Shown: positions 11,801 through 22,512 of the stretch, piece after piece | Position numbering within the stretch: position 1 is the first letter of the stretch | Layout: each line of letters opens with the position of its first letter | Source of the DNA: Trematomus loennbergii | Lineage: Eukaryota > Chordata > Actinopteri > Perciformes > Nototheniidae | Assembly (NCBI GenBank): GCA_012861695.1 | Contig: JAAOOA010000049.1 | Span: 1-64,000 of the forward strand | Length of the DNA stretch: 64,000 nt | Direction: 5' to 3' | Program-made: the position numbers and the translations under genes | The notes under the pieces: model-generated | Databases searched by the model: none | What the model saw: only the letters and a program-made list of their open reading frames with translations | Told to the model about the DNA's origin: nothing

Positions 11801-12430
11801 AAAAATAACAAAAATAACCCAAAAACGAAATGCTAATTTTATGCTACATGCGACGCTAACAGGCTAATGCTAACAATAATGTGTGACGTCACGACCCTAT
11901 ACGGAAGTTGTAGTACCGCCATTTGGCCACAGGACCCATCGCATCATTCTAAATACAACAATTGTAGTACGCCATTTGACCACAACATAGACTTATGCTG
12001 AAACCAATGCATTTCCTAACCCTAACCCTAACCCTAACCCTAACCCATCGCATCATTCTAAATACAACAATTGTAGTACCGCCATTTGACCAGAACACAG
12101 ACTTATGCTGAAACCAATGCATTTCCTAACCCTAACCTAACCCTAAACCCTAAACCAATGCATTTCCTAACCCTAACCCTAAACCTAACCCTAACCTAAC
12201 CTAACCTAACCCTAACCCCTAACCCTAACCCAAACCCTAACCCTAACCCCTAACCCCCTAACCCTAACCCTAACCTAACCCTAACCCCGAGTCCCTTCCC
12301 TTCCGCACCCCTCTGGGGAACTCCGGGAACGCTTACGGGTTAGTCGAGACAGCCATTGCAGGGGAAAGGTGTCCGCCGTAACCAAAGCTAGCCCCCCCGT
12401 CTCTGTGTTTCAAACTTAATTTACCTTATC

Positions 12431-12624
12431 CGTTTTAGGTGCCTTACAAACAATGGACGTCCGCTCTCGGGAGCGTCGGAGTGGTGCGGTCACCCTAAGT
12501 GACAGACCTAAAGTATCCGGGATTCAGGCATCTTCCCTGGCTTGTACATTTTTGGTGATGCGCCCTGGAGATATCAGACTATTTTAAACAACTTTTCCCC
12601 GCTTTTCAAACATTTATTCCGGGG
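12431..12624. other. Junction after the telomeric array
   Basis: Unique-looking sequence follows the abrupt end of the last subtelomeric unit. Positions ~12510-12560 (GATTCAGGCATCTTCCCTGG) recur in reverse complement at about 23500-23535. No gene is seen. Confidence 0.6.
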
Positions 12625-12747
12625 TTTTAGCCAGTCATTTTGCACGAAATCATTTAACATTAACGGTCTCCTGAAAAAGCACATATTCTGTGCATTTTCA
12701 GGAGAGCGTCTATGTTAAATGATTTCGTGCAAAATGACTGTCTAAAA
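12625..12747. repeat. Long perfect foldback (hairpin), copy 1
   Basis: TTTTAGCCAGTCATTTTGCA... is mirrored by its reverse complement ending TGACTGTCTAAAA. Arms 12633-12660 and 12712-12739 match perfectly over 28 bp. An inner hairpin (CTCCTGAAAA A GCACA / TGTGC A TTTTCAGGAG) extends the pairing, so almost the whole ~120 nt could fold. It is a MITE-like or structural repeat; no coding potential. Confidence 0.9.
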
Positions 12748-12884
12748 CTCTCTTCCAGACATTTAAAAATACTTTCCCCGACCATTTAAACATTATTTCT
12801 GGCTTGTAAAGTGCAGTTATGCGCCCTGGAGATATTATACTATTTCAAACAACTTTTCCCCGCATTTCGAACACTTATTCCTGG

Positions 12885-13490
12885 GTACAAGTGTTATCTT
12901 TCCCCCCCTGGGTGTGTGTGAGACAAGTGAAGTGAGTCAGCCTGCCAACAAGCAGCAGTGTGCTGTCATTTGAAACATGTTACCCCACAGTTTGACTATG
13001 CTTTAGCCACGTTTCGAGCACTCTTTCCTGGGTCAATGTGTGCTCCAATGTGTCCTCTTTCCCCCCTGGGTGTGTGTGAGACAAGTGAAGTGAGTCAGCC
13101 TGCCAACAAGCAGCAGTGTGCTGTCATTTGAAACATGTTACCCCACAGTTTGACTATGCTTTAGCCACGTTTCGAGCACTCTTTCCTGGGTCAATGTGTG
13201 CTCCAATGTGTCCTCTTTCTCCCCCCTGGGTGTGTGTGTGAGACAAGTGAAGTGAGTCAGCCTGCCAACAAGCAGCAGTGTGCTGTCATTTGAAACATGT
13301 TACCCCACAGTTTGACTATGCTTTAGCCACGTTTCGAGCACTCTTTCCTGGGTCAATGTGTGTCCTCTTTCCCCCCCTGGGTGTGTGTGAGACAAGTGAA
13401 CTGAGCCAGCCTGCTAACAACCACCAGTCTGCTGTCATTTGAAACATGTTCCCCGACCTTTTAACACACTTTTTACCCATGTTATGCGTC
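12885..13490. repeat. ~160-bp tandem repeat, about 4 copies
   Basis: Units carry CCTGGGTGTGTGTGAGACAAG, then GTGAGTCAGCCTGCCAACAAG and end with GTTTCGAGCACTCTTTCCTG. They start near 12907, 13066, 13228 and 13376, with a further partial copy at about 13840-13920. The fourth copy is more diverged (CTGAGCCAGCCTGCTAAC). Confidence 0.92.
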
Positions 13491-13550
13491 CTGGAGGTAT
13501 CAGCCTATTTTAAACAACTTTTCCCCGCTTTTCAAACATTTATTCCGGGG

Positions 13551-13673
13551 TTTTAGCCAGTCATTTTGCACGAAATCATTTAACATTAACGGTCTCCTGA
13601 AAAAGCACATATTCTGTGCATTTTCAGGAGAGCGTCTATGTTAAATGATTTCGTGCAAAATGACTGTCTAAAA
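13551..13673. repeat. Long perfect foldback (hairpin), copy 2
   Basis: As far as I can read, this is identical to 12625-12747. Identity extends on both sides (about 13510-13725 versus 12584-12799), so the pair is a segmental duplication flanking the 160-bp array rather than two independent insertions. Confidence 0.9.
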
Positions 13674-13924
13674 CTCTCTTCCAGACATTTAAAAATACTT
13701 TCCCCGACCATTTAAACATTATTTCTGGGTGGTAAAGTGCAGTTAAGCGGCCTGGAGGTATTATACTATTTCAAACAACTTTTCCCCGCCTTTCAAAGAC
13801 TTATTCCTGGGTACAAGTGTTATCTTTCCCCCCCTGGGTGTGTGTGAGACAAGTGAACTGAGTCAGCCTGCCAACAAGCAGCACCGTGCTGTCATTTGAA
13901 ACATGTTACCCCACAGTTTTAGCT

Positions 13925-14570
13925 TAGCCCACAAATCCTGGATGATCCAGGCCGAATTTGGGTGCTCATAGGCGGACATATAAGCACCATAAAAACCACC
14001 CCCCTTGTAGAGTCACCAGGGGCACGAGAATACCCTCCACAGAAGGGGTGGTGGTGCCGTGAAGAAGGCCGAATTTGGGTGCTCATAGGCGGCCTGCTGC
14101 AGAGTCATTTTCAGGCTCCTCTCCACAATTGTCCCCCTAAAATGATTTTAAATCATTATTTTTGCATTTAAATGCATTTATTCTATCATTTATATGGTTC
14201 CCCAACACAATGCACATAGTCTGGAGCTCACTGGGGTCCTGCATATAATTTAATCAGGCGTTTTAACACTTTTTCCCATGAAAATGATTTTTAATCACTA
14301 TCATGGGGCTTTTGAAAATAAAATTCCGGGTAATGCAGAGCACAAGTGCACCTTTTACTATTTAAATGTATTTGTATTTTATATATTTGGGCTAGAAAGG
14401 TGACCTCTCTGGGTGATTTAGTCAGTTTATGGAGCTTAGCCACAAATCCTGGATGATCCAGGCCGAATTTGGGTGCTCATAGGCGGCCTGCCAGGCGCCC
14501 CCACCCGTGGAAAGCAAAAAAAAGTGAAGAAAACGCTTAATTATATCTTAAAATAATCAAAAATGAAGTT
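13925..14570. repeat. Fragments of the GTGGTGGTGCC / CATAGGCGG repeat family
   Basis: The string CCTGGATGATCCAGGCCGAA, followed by a GGGTGCTCATAGGCGG box, occurs at about 13937-13975 and again at 14446-14487. A related box with GGGGTGGTGGTGCCGTGAAG lies at 14045-14095. The same family forms the tandem copies at 20929-21140 with CTATGGATGCTGATGGGCGG. Between them (14100-14425) is AT-rich sequence in which I see nothing. Confidence 0.7.
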
Positions 14571-14584
14571 TTGAAAAATTGTCA

Positions 14585-14800
14585 AATTTTTTCTGAGTGC
14601 CAACGGGAGAAGTGGCCAGACTATTGGCGCTTCGGGCCGATTTTTCCCCTTCTCCGATGGTTGGTACAACGGAGAAGGGGAAAAAGTCCCTGGGATTCAT
14701 TTCCACTTCTCTGTGAAAAAGATTCATCCATACTTTTCAAACTACCTTCCGCACGAAATGAGAAACCCAGTTTTTGGGTGCACTCAGAAAAAAAACGGCT
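14585..14800. repeat. Nested inverted repeats
   Basis: An inner pair of 15-bp perfect arms (TTTTTCCCCTTCTCC and GGAGAAGGGGAAAAA) lies at about 14641-14685. An outer pair (TTTTTTCTGAGTGCC near 14585 and GGGTGCACTCAGAAAAAAA near 14780-14795) encloses it. The long open frame across it has no recognisable domain and is probably accidental. Confidence 0.75.
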
Positions 14801-14865
14801 GTTGCAAATCTTGGAAGAATGTATCCGCTCACCAAGCACTCTGAGTGGGCCTAATTTTGTGCCTC

Positions 14866-15548
14866 AAGACCCCCAGCCTGGTTCTCCCAATACTTTAAGT
14901 TTGACATGGAGGAATGCGAGGGCACTTTTGCAGGTGACTCTACCCGATTATGAGGCACTATTTTGGGGCGTATTTTGACATTTTCCTGGTTCTCAAAATA
15001 GTTTAAGTTCGACATTTTGAGCCATGGAGGAATGCGAGGGCACTTTCCAGGTGACTCTACCCGATTATGAGGCACTATTTTGGGGCGTATTTTTGACATT
15101 TTCCTGGTTCTCAAAATAGTTTAAGTTCGACATTTTGAGCCATGGAGGAATGCGAGGGCACTTTCCAGGTGACTCTACCCGATTATGAGGCACTATTTTG
15201 GGGCGTATTTTTGACATTTTCCTGGTTCTCAAATAGTTTAAGTTCGACATTTTGAGCCATGGAGGAATGCGAGGGCACTTTCCAGGTGACTCTACCCGAT
15301 TATGAGGCACTATTTTGGGGCGTATTTTTGACATTTTCCTGGTTCTCAAAATAGTTTAAGTTCGACATTTTGAGCCATGGAGGAATGCGAGGGCACTTTC
15401 CAGGTGACTCTACCCGATTATGAGGCACTATTTTGGGGCGTATTTTTTACATTTTGACCCCTTTCCCCGGTTATCACCAAAGTTGAGTTGGGTGATTTCG
15501 ACCATGGAGGAATGTCAGGGGAGTCCGCGGGGGACTCCTGCGGGGTCA
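14866..15548. repeat. 117-bp tandem repeat, about 5 copies
   Basis: GAGGCACTATTTTGGGGCG recurs at 14952, 15069, 15187, 15304 and 15422, with units containing GTTTAAGTTCGACATTTTGA and ATGGAGGAATGCGAGGGCAC. Copies are almost identical. A diverged copy at ~15450-15560 grades into the next array, with which it shares the ATGGAGGAATG box. Confidence 0.95.
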
Positions 15549-16205
15549 TGAGGCACTGTTTTGGGGTATAATTTTTACATTTTGACCCCTTTCCCCGATT
15601 ATCACCAAAGTTGAGTGTGATGATTGCTGAGTCATGATGCACTTTTTGGGGTACTTTTTCCTCATTATCAACACGGACTAGAGATGTCTCGGAGATGGCT
15701 CGGACCCCACACCCTGGTTCTATGTAACCCTGGAGGAATGTCACATGAGTCGACAGGGGACTGCTGCTGGCTAATGAAGGACTATTTTGGGTACATTTCC
15801 CCATTATCAACACGGACTAGAGATGTCTCGGAGATGGCTCGGACCCACACCCTGGTTCTATGTAACCCTGGAGGAATGTCACATGAGTCGACAGGGGACT
15901 GCTGCTGGCTAATGAAGGACTATTTTGGGGTACATTTCCCCCATTATCAACACGGACTAGAGATGTCTCGGAGATGGCTCGGACCCCACACCCTGGTTCT
16001 ATGTAACCCTGGAGGAATGTCACATGAGTCGACAGGGGACTGCTGCTGGCTAATGAAGGACTATTTTGGGGTACATTTCCCCCATTATCAACACGGACTA
16101 GAGATGTCTCGGAGATGGCTCGGACCCCACACCCTGGTTCTATGTAACCCTGGAGAATGTCACATGAGTCGACAGGGGACTGCTGCTGGCTAATGAAGCA
16201 CTATT
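15549..16205. repeat. 140-bp tandem repeat, 4 copies
   Basis: ACACGGACTAGAGATGTCTC recurs at 15671, 15810, 15950 and 16091 (139-141 bp spacing). It is related to the preceding 117-bp array through the GGAGGAATGTCACATGAGTC and CACTATTTTGGGGTA boxes. A 189-codon open frame through it is a by-product of the repeat. Confidence 0.95.
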
Positions 16206-16549
16206 TCCGGGTACTTTTTTTTCATTTTCACCCAAATTTCCCTGGATGAAATATTTTTAGTTTTTTCTGGGTGCTTATCTTTCTTACAGTGCAGACGCTT
16301 TTCTGCTTGCTCTTGCCTCTGCTTACTTTTTATGCTGATTTTCCTATTCTTATTCTCTGAAAACTTCGAGCAGCGGCTCCTGGACATTAACTTATCACTG
16401 GGACAGTTATTCATCGTAAATAGACGGAGGGTTTCAGCCATATTTCAACATTTTTACGACGACCTCAGTCTTACAGTAGCGTGGCCTAGCAACAGCTAAA
16501 GCCTGGTAGGCTACTGCATGCTATTTAGCTTAAGCTAGTTGGTAGCAAA

Positions 16550-18301
16550 ATGCCTCCGTTCTCTACAGATGACTTCCACAAACTTCAACAGAAGATGGCT
16601 GTGTTGGAAATGAAAATGCAACGGTTGGAAGTTAACGTGGAAGTGAATGGACTATGTTGTGGGAATAACACCACTTTACCAGTGTTGCAATAATGGAAAA
16701 GGGTATGCTAACTCACAGCTAGTTAGCAGCTACAAGGTTTCCAAGGAACAGGAGGGCTGTGTACTGGGTAATAAATCTACAAGTGGTAGTCCTCCCTGGA
16801 ACTCTCTGGGTGCAAAGCCTAAGAGTAAATCATTTCCATGGGATTTGGGAGGACGAATAACAGGCAGAGCCCAGCGCTCTGAAATCTGTGATGCGACCGG
16901 CTGGCCTGCATTGTTATCACCCAGGAAGAGTGCCTCTTCAACCCCTATTCATACTAGGAAACAGCCGTGGACAGCTGCTAAAGGGAGAACTACAAACAAT
17001 CCTCCTAAACCACCAAGTGTGCCAATCCAGAACAGATACGCTCCGCTGACCGAGAACCGGAGATCTCTTTCTGATGACCTGGATAACCTGTCCTCTTCAC
17101 ACAGCAGGGTAAGGACCAATAGCTACTCCAAAAGTAAAAGGCTAGAGGGAAAGCTAACGACTGGGCCTGAAACTCTGATTGTGGGTGACTCTGCTGTAAG
17201 AGATGTAAAAGGTCTGTGTAGTAAGAACAACACCAAAGTACTCTGTTTTCCCAAGGATATGGTCTCCGACTTGGCTGAGAAGATCCTGCATATTGGGGCT
17301 GAACATCCGACTGTGAAGAATGTGGTACTACATATTGGAACAAATGATGTTGTGAAACAACAGTCAGAAGCGCTGAAAGAAGACTTTAAATGTCTGTTGG
17401 AAACTGTCAGCTCTCTAAATGCGGAGGTGTTCATCAGTGGCCCTCTACCGCCAGTCAGAAGAGGAGTGGAGAGATTCAGCAGACTGTTTGCATGAACACG
17501 TGGCTTTCAGCTGCCTGTACTGACCATTCTGTCCATTTTATTGACAATTTTAACTTTTTCTGGGATCGCAGACATCTTTTTAAGGCAGATGGAGTTTGCC
17601 TGAACAAGTCAGGAGTGAAATTGTTTATCTCTAACATATTCAACTGCCTGCGTCAGCAATCTGTTCCCTCTGCCAAGGACAAGCGGCAAGAGGAATCAAA
17701 ACAGGAGAAAGACACAACACATTGCGCAGAAAACCCTGAAGAAGTATCACTGCACCCGCCTGAGGAATGTTCTGATTATGGGAGACCTATGACACAAATG
17801 GAGGAGTCTCCACTGCCCGTCACCCCCCCTGTCAACGCCTTTGAGGATACTCTTCATTCATCCCCCAGCTCTCTCTACTCTCCGCTCACCCTTTCACCCT
17901 CGCCCTCCCCCCTGGAGTTCGATGACCGCATGAAGGCGATATGCAGGGTTGGCAGCATGTCCTTTACCCCCGCCCCTCAACGACGCCCACCAAAATCACC
18001 GAAGACAAGCCTACGTCAACCACCTCCCCCCCCTGGCAGCATCTCCTTTACCCCCGCCCTTCCACAACGCCCACCAAAATCACAGAAGCAGAGACGCGCA
18101 CCATCTCCCCCGTCTTCATCACCGTGCCTACGTCAACCACCTCCCTCCCTTCAAGAAAGCATCTGCAGTCTCCGAAGCCTGATAAGGATGTGTGTGTACA
18201 AAACGCAACAAACTTTTACTGATATGTGCTGGGTCCAGGCTCAAGGGCATATGGCACTCTCAACTCTTTCCAGCACATGCCGGGGCCCTGCCTGCCAGTA
18301 G
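16550..18301 (+). pseudogene. LINE ORF1: coiled coil plus SGNH/GDSL esterase-like domain, frameshifted
   Basis: ATG at 16550 opens a short helical stretch (DDFHKLQQKMAVLEMKMQRL), a likely coiled coil for ORF1 multimers, before a frameshift near 16640-16690 moves the frame to 16647-17495. That frame carries ETLIVGDSAVRDVKG, where GDS supplies the esterase nucleophile, and VVLHIGTNDV, the GxND-type block. A second single-base shift near 17480 puts the rest in another frame: WDRRHLFKADGVCLNKSG holds the C-terminal D/H block. The tail to 18301 is proline-rich and overlaps ORF2. Such ORF1 proteins occur in CR1/L2 elements and are thought to bind RNA or membranes. All key blocks are visible; only frame is lost. 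Confidence 0.85.
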
Positions 18302-19332
18302 CTTTGCCGATATCTGTGTTGATAGGTAATAGATTAAGAGCGGTAAATCAGCTTAGAAACAGGAAGTGCTCAAACGTTTGTGTGAGGTTATCAAATTTAG
18401 CAGTGATTCCATGTCAGCCACAGCTTGTCACAACATTTTTTACTGATAGTGTATTTAACAAACTTAAACTAGCTTTATTAAATGTCAGGTCTTTGGCAGG
18501 AAAAACATTTTTAATCAATGATTTTATCACTGAGCACAATCTCGATTTTATGTTTTTAACGGAAACTTGGATTGAACAAAATAACAGTGCAGCTGTTCTT
18601 ATCGAATCAACCCCTCCCAACTTTAGTTTTATGAGTCAGGAAAGAATGCATAAGAAAGGGGGTGGAGTTGCTATTTTGTTCAATGATTCCATTCAATGCA
18701 GGAAGACATCTTATGGGGACTTTGCTTCTTTTGAATATGTGGCCCTTCAGCTGAAATGCTCCTCTCGAGCTCTGTTCCTAAATATCTATAGACCACCCAA
18801 ATACTGTGCAAGCTTTTTTGATGATTTTACTGAACTGCTGTCTATAGTGTGTATTGACTTTGACCGTTTAGTCATTGTTGGTGATTTTAACATCCATGTT
18901 GACAACCCCCAGGACAGAGGGGCTAAAGAACTGTTTTGTGTTCTTGATAACTATGGACTGACTCAGCATGTGGCGGAGCCCACGCACAATAAGGGGCACA
19001 CTCTGGACTTAATTATCTCAAAGGGTCTGAATATCTCAAAGGTTGTGGTGACTGATGTTGCACTCTCTGATCATTCCTGTGTTTTCTTTGAGAGCTCTAT
19101 TTCTGTTCACAAAAATGTTCAGAAAGAGGTAACCACAAAGCGATATTTAACAGAAAATACTAGGGAAATGTTTACTCATAATTTTTCATCCACACTTGCC
19201 CCTGCTAACATCTCAGTAAATGAGCTAGTAGATCATTTTAATTCAAAAATTAAAAATGTTATAGATACCATTGCTCCAACTAAGGTAAAGGAAGTGATTG
19301 CAAGAAAATATCTCCATGGAGAAAGGCCATGA
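18226..19332 (+). pseudogene. LINE ORF2 part 1: AP-type endonuclease
   Basis: Apurinic-like endonuclease that nicks target DNA for target-primed reverse transcription. Visible blocks: LALLNVRSLAGK (catalytic N), FLTETWI (metal-binding E), YRPPK, IVGDFNIHVD (D and N), TLDLIIS, and ALSDHSCVFF (SDH). All catalytic residues appear intact. The frame ends with a stop at 19330-19332, and the continuing protein (SPWRKAMTVRTEKRECRKAERRW) is found in the next frame, so a one-base frameshift lies near 19308-19315. The first ~60 codons overlap ORF1 and the true ORF2 start is uncertain. Confidence 0.92.
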
Positions 19333-20928
19333 CCGTGAGAACAGAAAAAAGAGAGTGTCGAAAAGCTGAACGTAGGTGGCGAAAAACAAATCTCCAGGTT
19401 CACTTTGAAATCTATAAAGAGAGACTTGGCCTTTATAATTTGGAATTGAAAAACGCACGACAGTCTTTCTTCTCTGACATCATTACCAAAAACAAAAACA
19501 ACGCACGTGCCTTGTTTGCTACCGTCGACAGACTAACTAACCCCCCAGTGTCAGTAGCCTCTGAATTTCTATCCACCAGGGCGTGCAATGATTTTGCCTC
19601 CTTCTTCACTGACAAAATTCAGAAAATTAGACAAGCAGTCAGTGCCTCTGCATCAGGTACAGCAAATGTTTTGTCCCTATGTCCACCTAATATCAATTCA
19701 AACACCATGACACAATTCCATCAGATTAATGGTAAAAACTTAGAGGACATTATTCAACTTCTGAAATCCTCCTCCTGCTGCCTTGATATTATTCCAACAG
19801 GATTTTTCAAAGATGTTTTTCCTTGCATGGCCTCAGATCTACTTCATATAGTAAACACATCTCTTCACTCAGGTATTTTTCCAGAGGCCCTGAAAACTGC
19901 AGTCATTAAACCGCTCTTAAAAAAGAATAATCTAGATGCCTCAGTAATGAACAATTACAGGCCAATATCAAACCTGCCATTTCTAGGTAAAATCATTGAA
20001 AAAGTTGTATTTCAACAGTTGAGTAACTTCTTGCATTTAAATAACTGTTTGGATGTGTTCCAGTCAGGATTTCGTCCAAACCACAGCACTGAGACTGCTC
20101 TTGTAAAGGTCTTCAATGACATCCACTTAAACACAGACAGTGGCAGAACTTCAGTGTTAGTATTATTAGATCTCAGTGCTGCGTTTGACACTGTTGACCA
20201 CAACATATTACTAGACCGACTAGAAAACTGGGTGGGACTTTCGGCAACAGTTCTAAATTGGTTTGAGTCCTACTTAAAGGACAGAAAAAACTTTGTTTCT
20301 ATAGGTAAATACACATCTGAGTTGACAAATATGACATGTGGGGTACCTCAAGGCTCCATCTTGGGGCCTCTTCTCTTTAACATCTACATGCTACCACTGG
20401 CTCAGATAATGAAAAACAACAAAATAAGTTACCATAGCTATGCGGATGACACACAAATTTACGTAACAATTTCACCAGGAGATTATGCTCCAATTCAAAC
20501 ACTGAGTAAGTGCATTGAACAAATCAATGACTGGATGTGTCAGAACTTTCTCCAATTAAACAAAGATAAAACTGAGGTAATGGTTTTTGGAGCCAAGGCA
20601 GAACGTATAAAAGTTAGCGCTGAGCTTCAGTCTGCAATGTTCAAAACAACAGATAAAGCCAGAAATCTAGGTGTAGTCATGGACTCTGACCTGAGTTTCA
20701 ACAGTCACATTAAAACAGTTACTAAATCAGCCTACTATCACCTAAAGAACATATCTAGGATTAAAGGACTAATGTCACAGCAGGATTTGGAAAAACTTGT
20801 CCATGCTTTTATCTTCAGTAGACTCGACTACTGCAATGGTGTCTTTACAGGCCTCACTAAAAAATCTATTAGAAAGCTGCAGCTAATTCAGAACGCCGCT
20901 GCTCGAGTCCTCACTAACACTAACCGCC
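19329..20928 (+). pseudogene. LINE ORF2 part 2: reverse transcriptase, truncated
   Basis: An open stretch of more than 530 codons covers the complete RT palm and fingers: NNYRPISNLPFLGKIIEKV, FQSGFRPNHSTETAL, VLLDLSAAFDTVDHNILL, MTCGVPQGSILGPLLFNIYM, HSYADDTQIYV (YADD at 20439-20450), LQLNKDKTEVMVFG and LGVVMDSDLSF. It continues into the thumb-like region (FIFSRLDYCNGVFTGL, LQLIQNAAARVLTNT). Homologues carry another ~100 residues here; instead the frame runs into satellite codons after about 20928. It probably belongs to the same protein as the upstream endonuclease, separated by one frameshift. Confidence 0.95.
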
Positions 20929-21189
20929 GGGGTGGTGGTGCCGTGAAGAAGGCCGACTATGGATGCTGATGGGCGGACATAGAAGCACCACAAAATCCAC
21001 CCCCTTTAGGGTCACCAGGGGCACGAGAATACCCTCCACAGAAGGGGTGGTGGTGCCGTGAAGAAGGCCGACTATGGATGCTGATGGGCGGACATAGAAG
21101 CACCACAAAATCCACCCCCTTTAGGGTCACCAGGGGCACGAGGTTCTGGTGGGTGTGAATACCTGTGTTTAGTCCGTGGGGGAGTGCTT
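20929..21189. repeat. ~114-bp repeat, two copies, abutting the LINE
   Basis: GGGGTGGTGGTGCCGTGAAG recurs at 20930 and 21044 with GGACATAGAAGCACCACAAA and TTAGGGTCACCAGGGGCACG. The family is related to boxes at 13970-14095. It replaces the expected 3' end of the L2 element. Confidence 0.85.
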
Positions 21190-22512
21190 AAGTGTGGGGG
21201 CCCGGGGACTCAGGGTGTGCAAGGTTATGGAGGTCCCACTGTTATGGGGACATGCTGGAGGTCATGAGTCCGTCCTTCGGGGCTCTGTGAGCGGGCACAG
21301 ACAGGTGATTTCCCCCTGGTCTCTCCTGGAGCTGTGAAATAACCAGAGTCCCACTGTTAGGGGGCCATGCTGGAGGTCATGAGTCCGTACTTTGGGGGTC
21401 TGTGAGCGGGCACAGACAGGTGATTTTCCCCTGGTCTCTCCTGGAGCTGTGAAATAACCAGAGTCCCACTGTTAGGGGCCATGCTGGAGGTCATGAGTCC
21501 GTCCTTTGGGGCTCTGTGAGCGGGCACAGACAGGTGATTTTCCCCTGGTCTCTCCTGGAGCTGTGAAATAACCAGAGTCCCACTGTTAGGGGCCATGCTG
21601 GAGGTCATGAGTCCGTACTTTGGGGGTCTGTGAGCGGGCACAGACAGGTGATTTTCCCCTGGTCTCTCCTGGAGCTGTGAAATAACCAGAGTCCCACTGT
21701 TAGGGGCCATGCTGGAGGTCATGAGTCCGTCCTTCGGGGCTCTGTGAGCGGGCACAGACAGGTGATTTTCCCCTGGTCTCTCCTGGAGCTGTGAAATAAC
21801 CAGAGTCCCACTGTTAGGGGCCATGCTGGAGGTCATGAGTCCGTACTTTGGGGTCTGTGAGCGGGCACAGACAGGTGATTTTCCCCTGGTCTCTCCTGGA
21901 GCTGTGAAATAACCAGAGTCCCACTGTTAGGGGGCCATGCTGGAGGTCATGAGTCCGTCCTTCGGGGCTCTGTGAGCGGGCACAGACAGGTGATTTTCCC
22001 CTGGTCTCTCCTGGAGCTGTGAAATAACCAGAGTCCCACTGTTAGGGGGCCATGCTGGAGGTCATGAGTCCGTACTTTGGGGGTCTGTGAGCGGGCACAG
22101 ACAGGTGATTTTCCCCTGGTCTCTCCTGGAGCTGTGAAATAACCAGAGTCCCACTGTTAGGGGCCATGCTGGAGGTCATGAGTCCGTACTTTGGGGGTCT
22201 GTGAGCGGGCACAGACAGGTGATTTTCCCCTGGTCTCTCCTGGAGCTGTGAAATAACCAGAGTCCCACTGTTAGGGGGCCATGCTGGAGGTCATGAGTCC
22301 GTCCTTCGGGGCTCTGTGAGCGGGCACAGACAGGTGATTTTCCCCTGGTCTCTCCTGGAGCTGTGAAATAACCAGAGTCCCACTGTTAGGGGGCCATGCT
22401 GGAGGTCATGAGTCCGTACTTTGGGGGTCTGTGAGCGGGCACAGACAGGTGATTTTCCCCTGGTCTCTCCTGGAGGTGTGAAATAACCAGAGTCCCACTG
22501 TTAGGGACTTCT
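21190..22512. repeat. ~115-bp satellite with alternating two-type organisation
   Basis: About eleven copies containing GAGTCCGT, GAGCGGGCACAGACAGGTGA and GTGAAATAACCAGAGTCCCA. Copies alternate between type A (GTCCGTCCTTCGGGGCTCTG) and type B (GTCCGTACTTTGGGGGTCTG): A at about 21265, B 21385, A 21500, B 21612, A 21728, B 21842, A 21956, B 22070, B 22185, A 22298, B 22412. One adjacent B-B breaks the alternation. A 159-codon minus-strand frame is repeat-derived. Confidence 0.95.

Larger units (their letters stand above)
7140..12430. repeat. Subtelomeric ~1-kb tandem units with interstitial telomere tracts
   Basis: A compound unit of about 0.95-1.15 kb recurs with starts (the string GAGTCCCTTTCCCTTCC or a close variant) near 7147 (stub), 8032, 9037, 9982, 11135 and 12287 (truncated at about 12430). 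Each unit has (a) a ~300-bp unique part ending CGGGCGACATGGGGAGATC, (b) a short CCCTAA tract, (c) an AT-rich part with an internal ~105-bp repeat around AAGCACAAGCAAGAACAT, (d) a CRE/ETS/YY1-like cluster, and (e) a longer CCCTAA tract. Telomere tracts lie near 8322-8365, 8894-9036, 9330-9377, 9853-9980, 10268-10342, 10866-10890, 10970-11135, 11425-11490, 12017-12048 and 12127-12287. The C-rich strand is on plus throughout. Confidence 0.95.
16480..20928 (+). mobile_element. L2-clade LINE, near full length, 3' end missing
   Basis: Two-ORF non-LTR retrotransposon on the plus strand: ORF1 with coiled coil and SGNH-esterase-like domain, ORF2 with AP-endonuclease and reverse transcriptase. The RT (FQSGFRPNHSTETAL, LDLSAAFDTVDH, GVPQGSILGPLLF, YADD) is of the L2 type. 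The 5' region (16480-16549) includes GCTAGTTGGTAGCAAAATGCC before ORF1. At about 20928 the coding sequence stops abruptly and joins satellite, so the RT C-terminus and 3' UTR with its tail are lost. Frameshifts in both ORFs make it inactive as it stands. Confidence 0.93.

Noticed and set aside
14571..14978. 135-codon frame across the nested inverted repeats
   Set aside because: It spans both hairpin arms and runs into the 117-bp satellite; no protein similarity recognised.
15624..16193. 189-codon open frame with internal repeats
   Set aside because: Entirely inside the 140-bp tandem repeat, whose period shifts frame by small indels; the protein repeats simply reflect the DNA.
21357..21836. 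159-codon minus-strand frame with repeated MTSSMAPNSGTL
   Set aside because: A shadow of the 115-bp satellite, not a protein family.
21190..22512. Regular repeats that might suggest a CRISPR array
   Set aside because: Repeats are contiguous with no unique spacers, and the genome is clearly eukaryotic.
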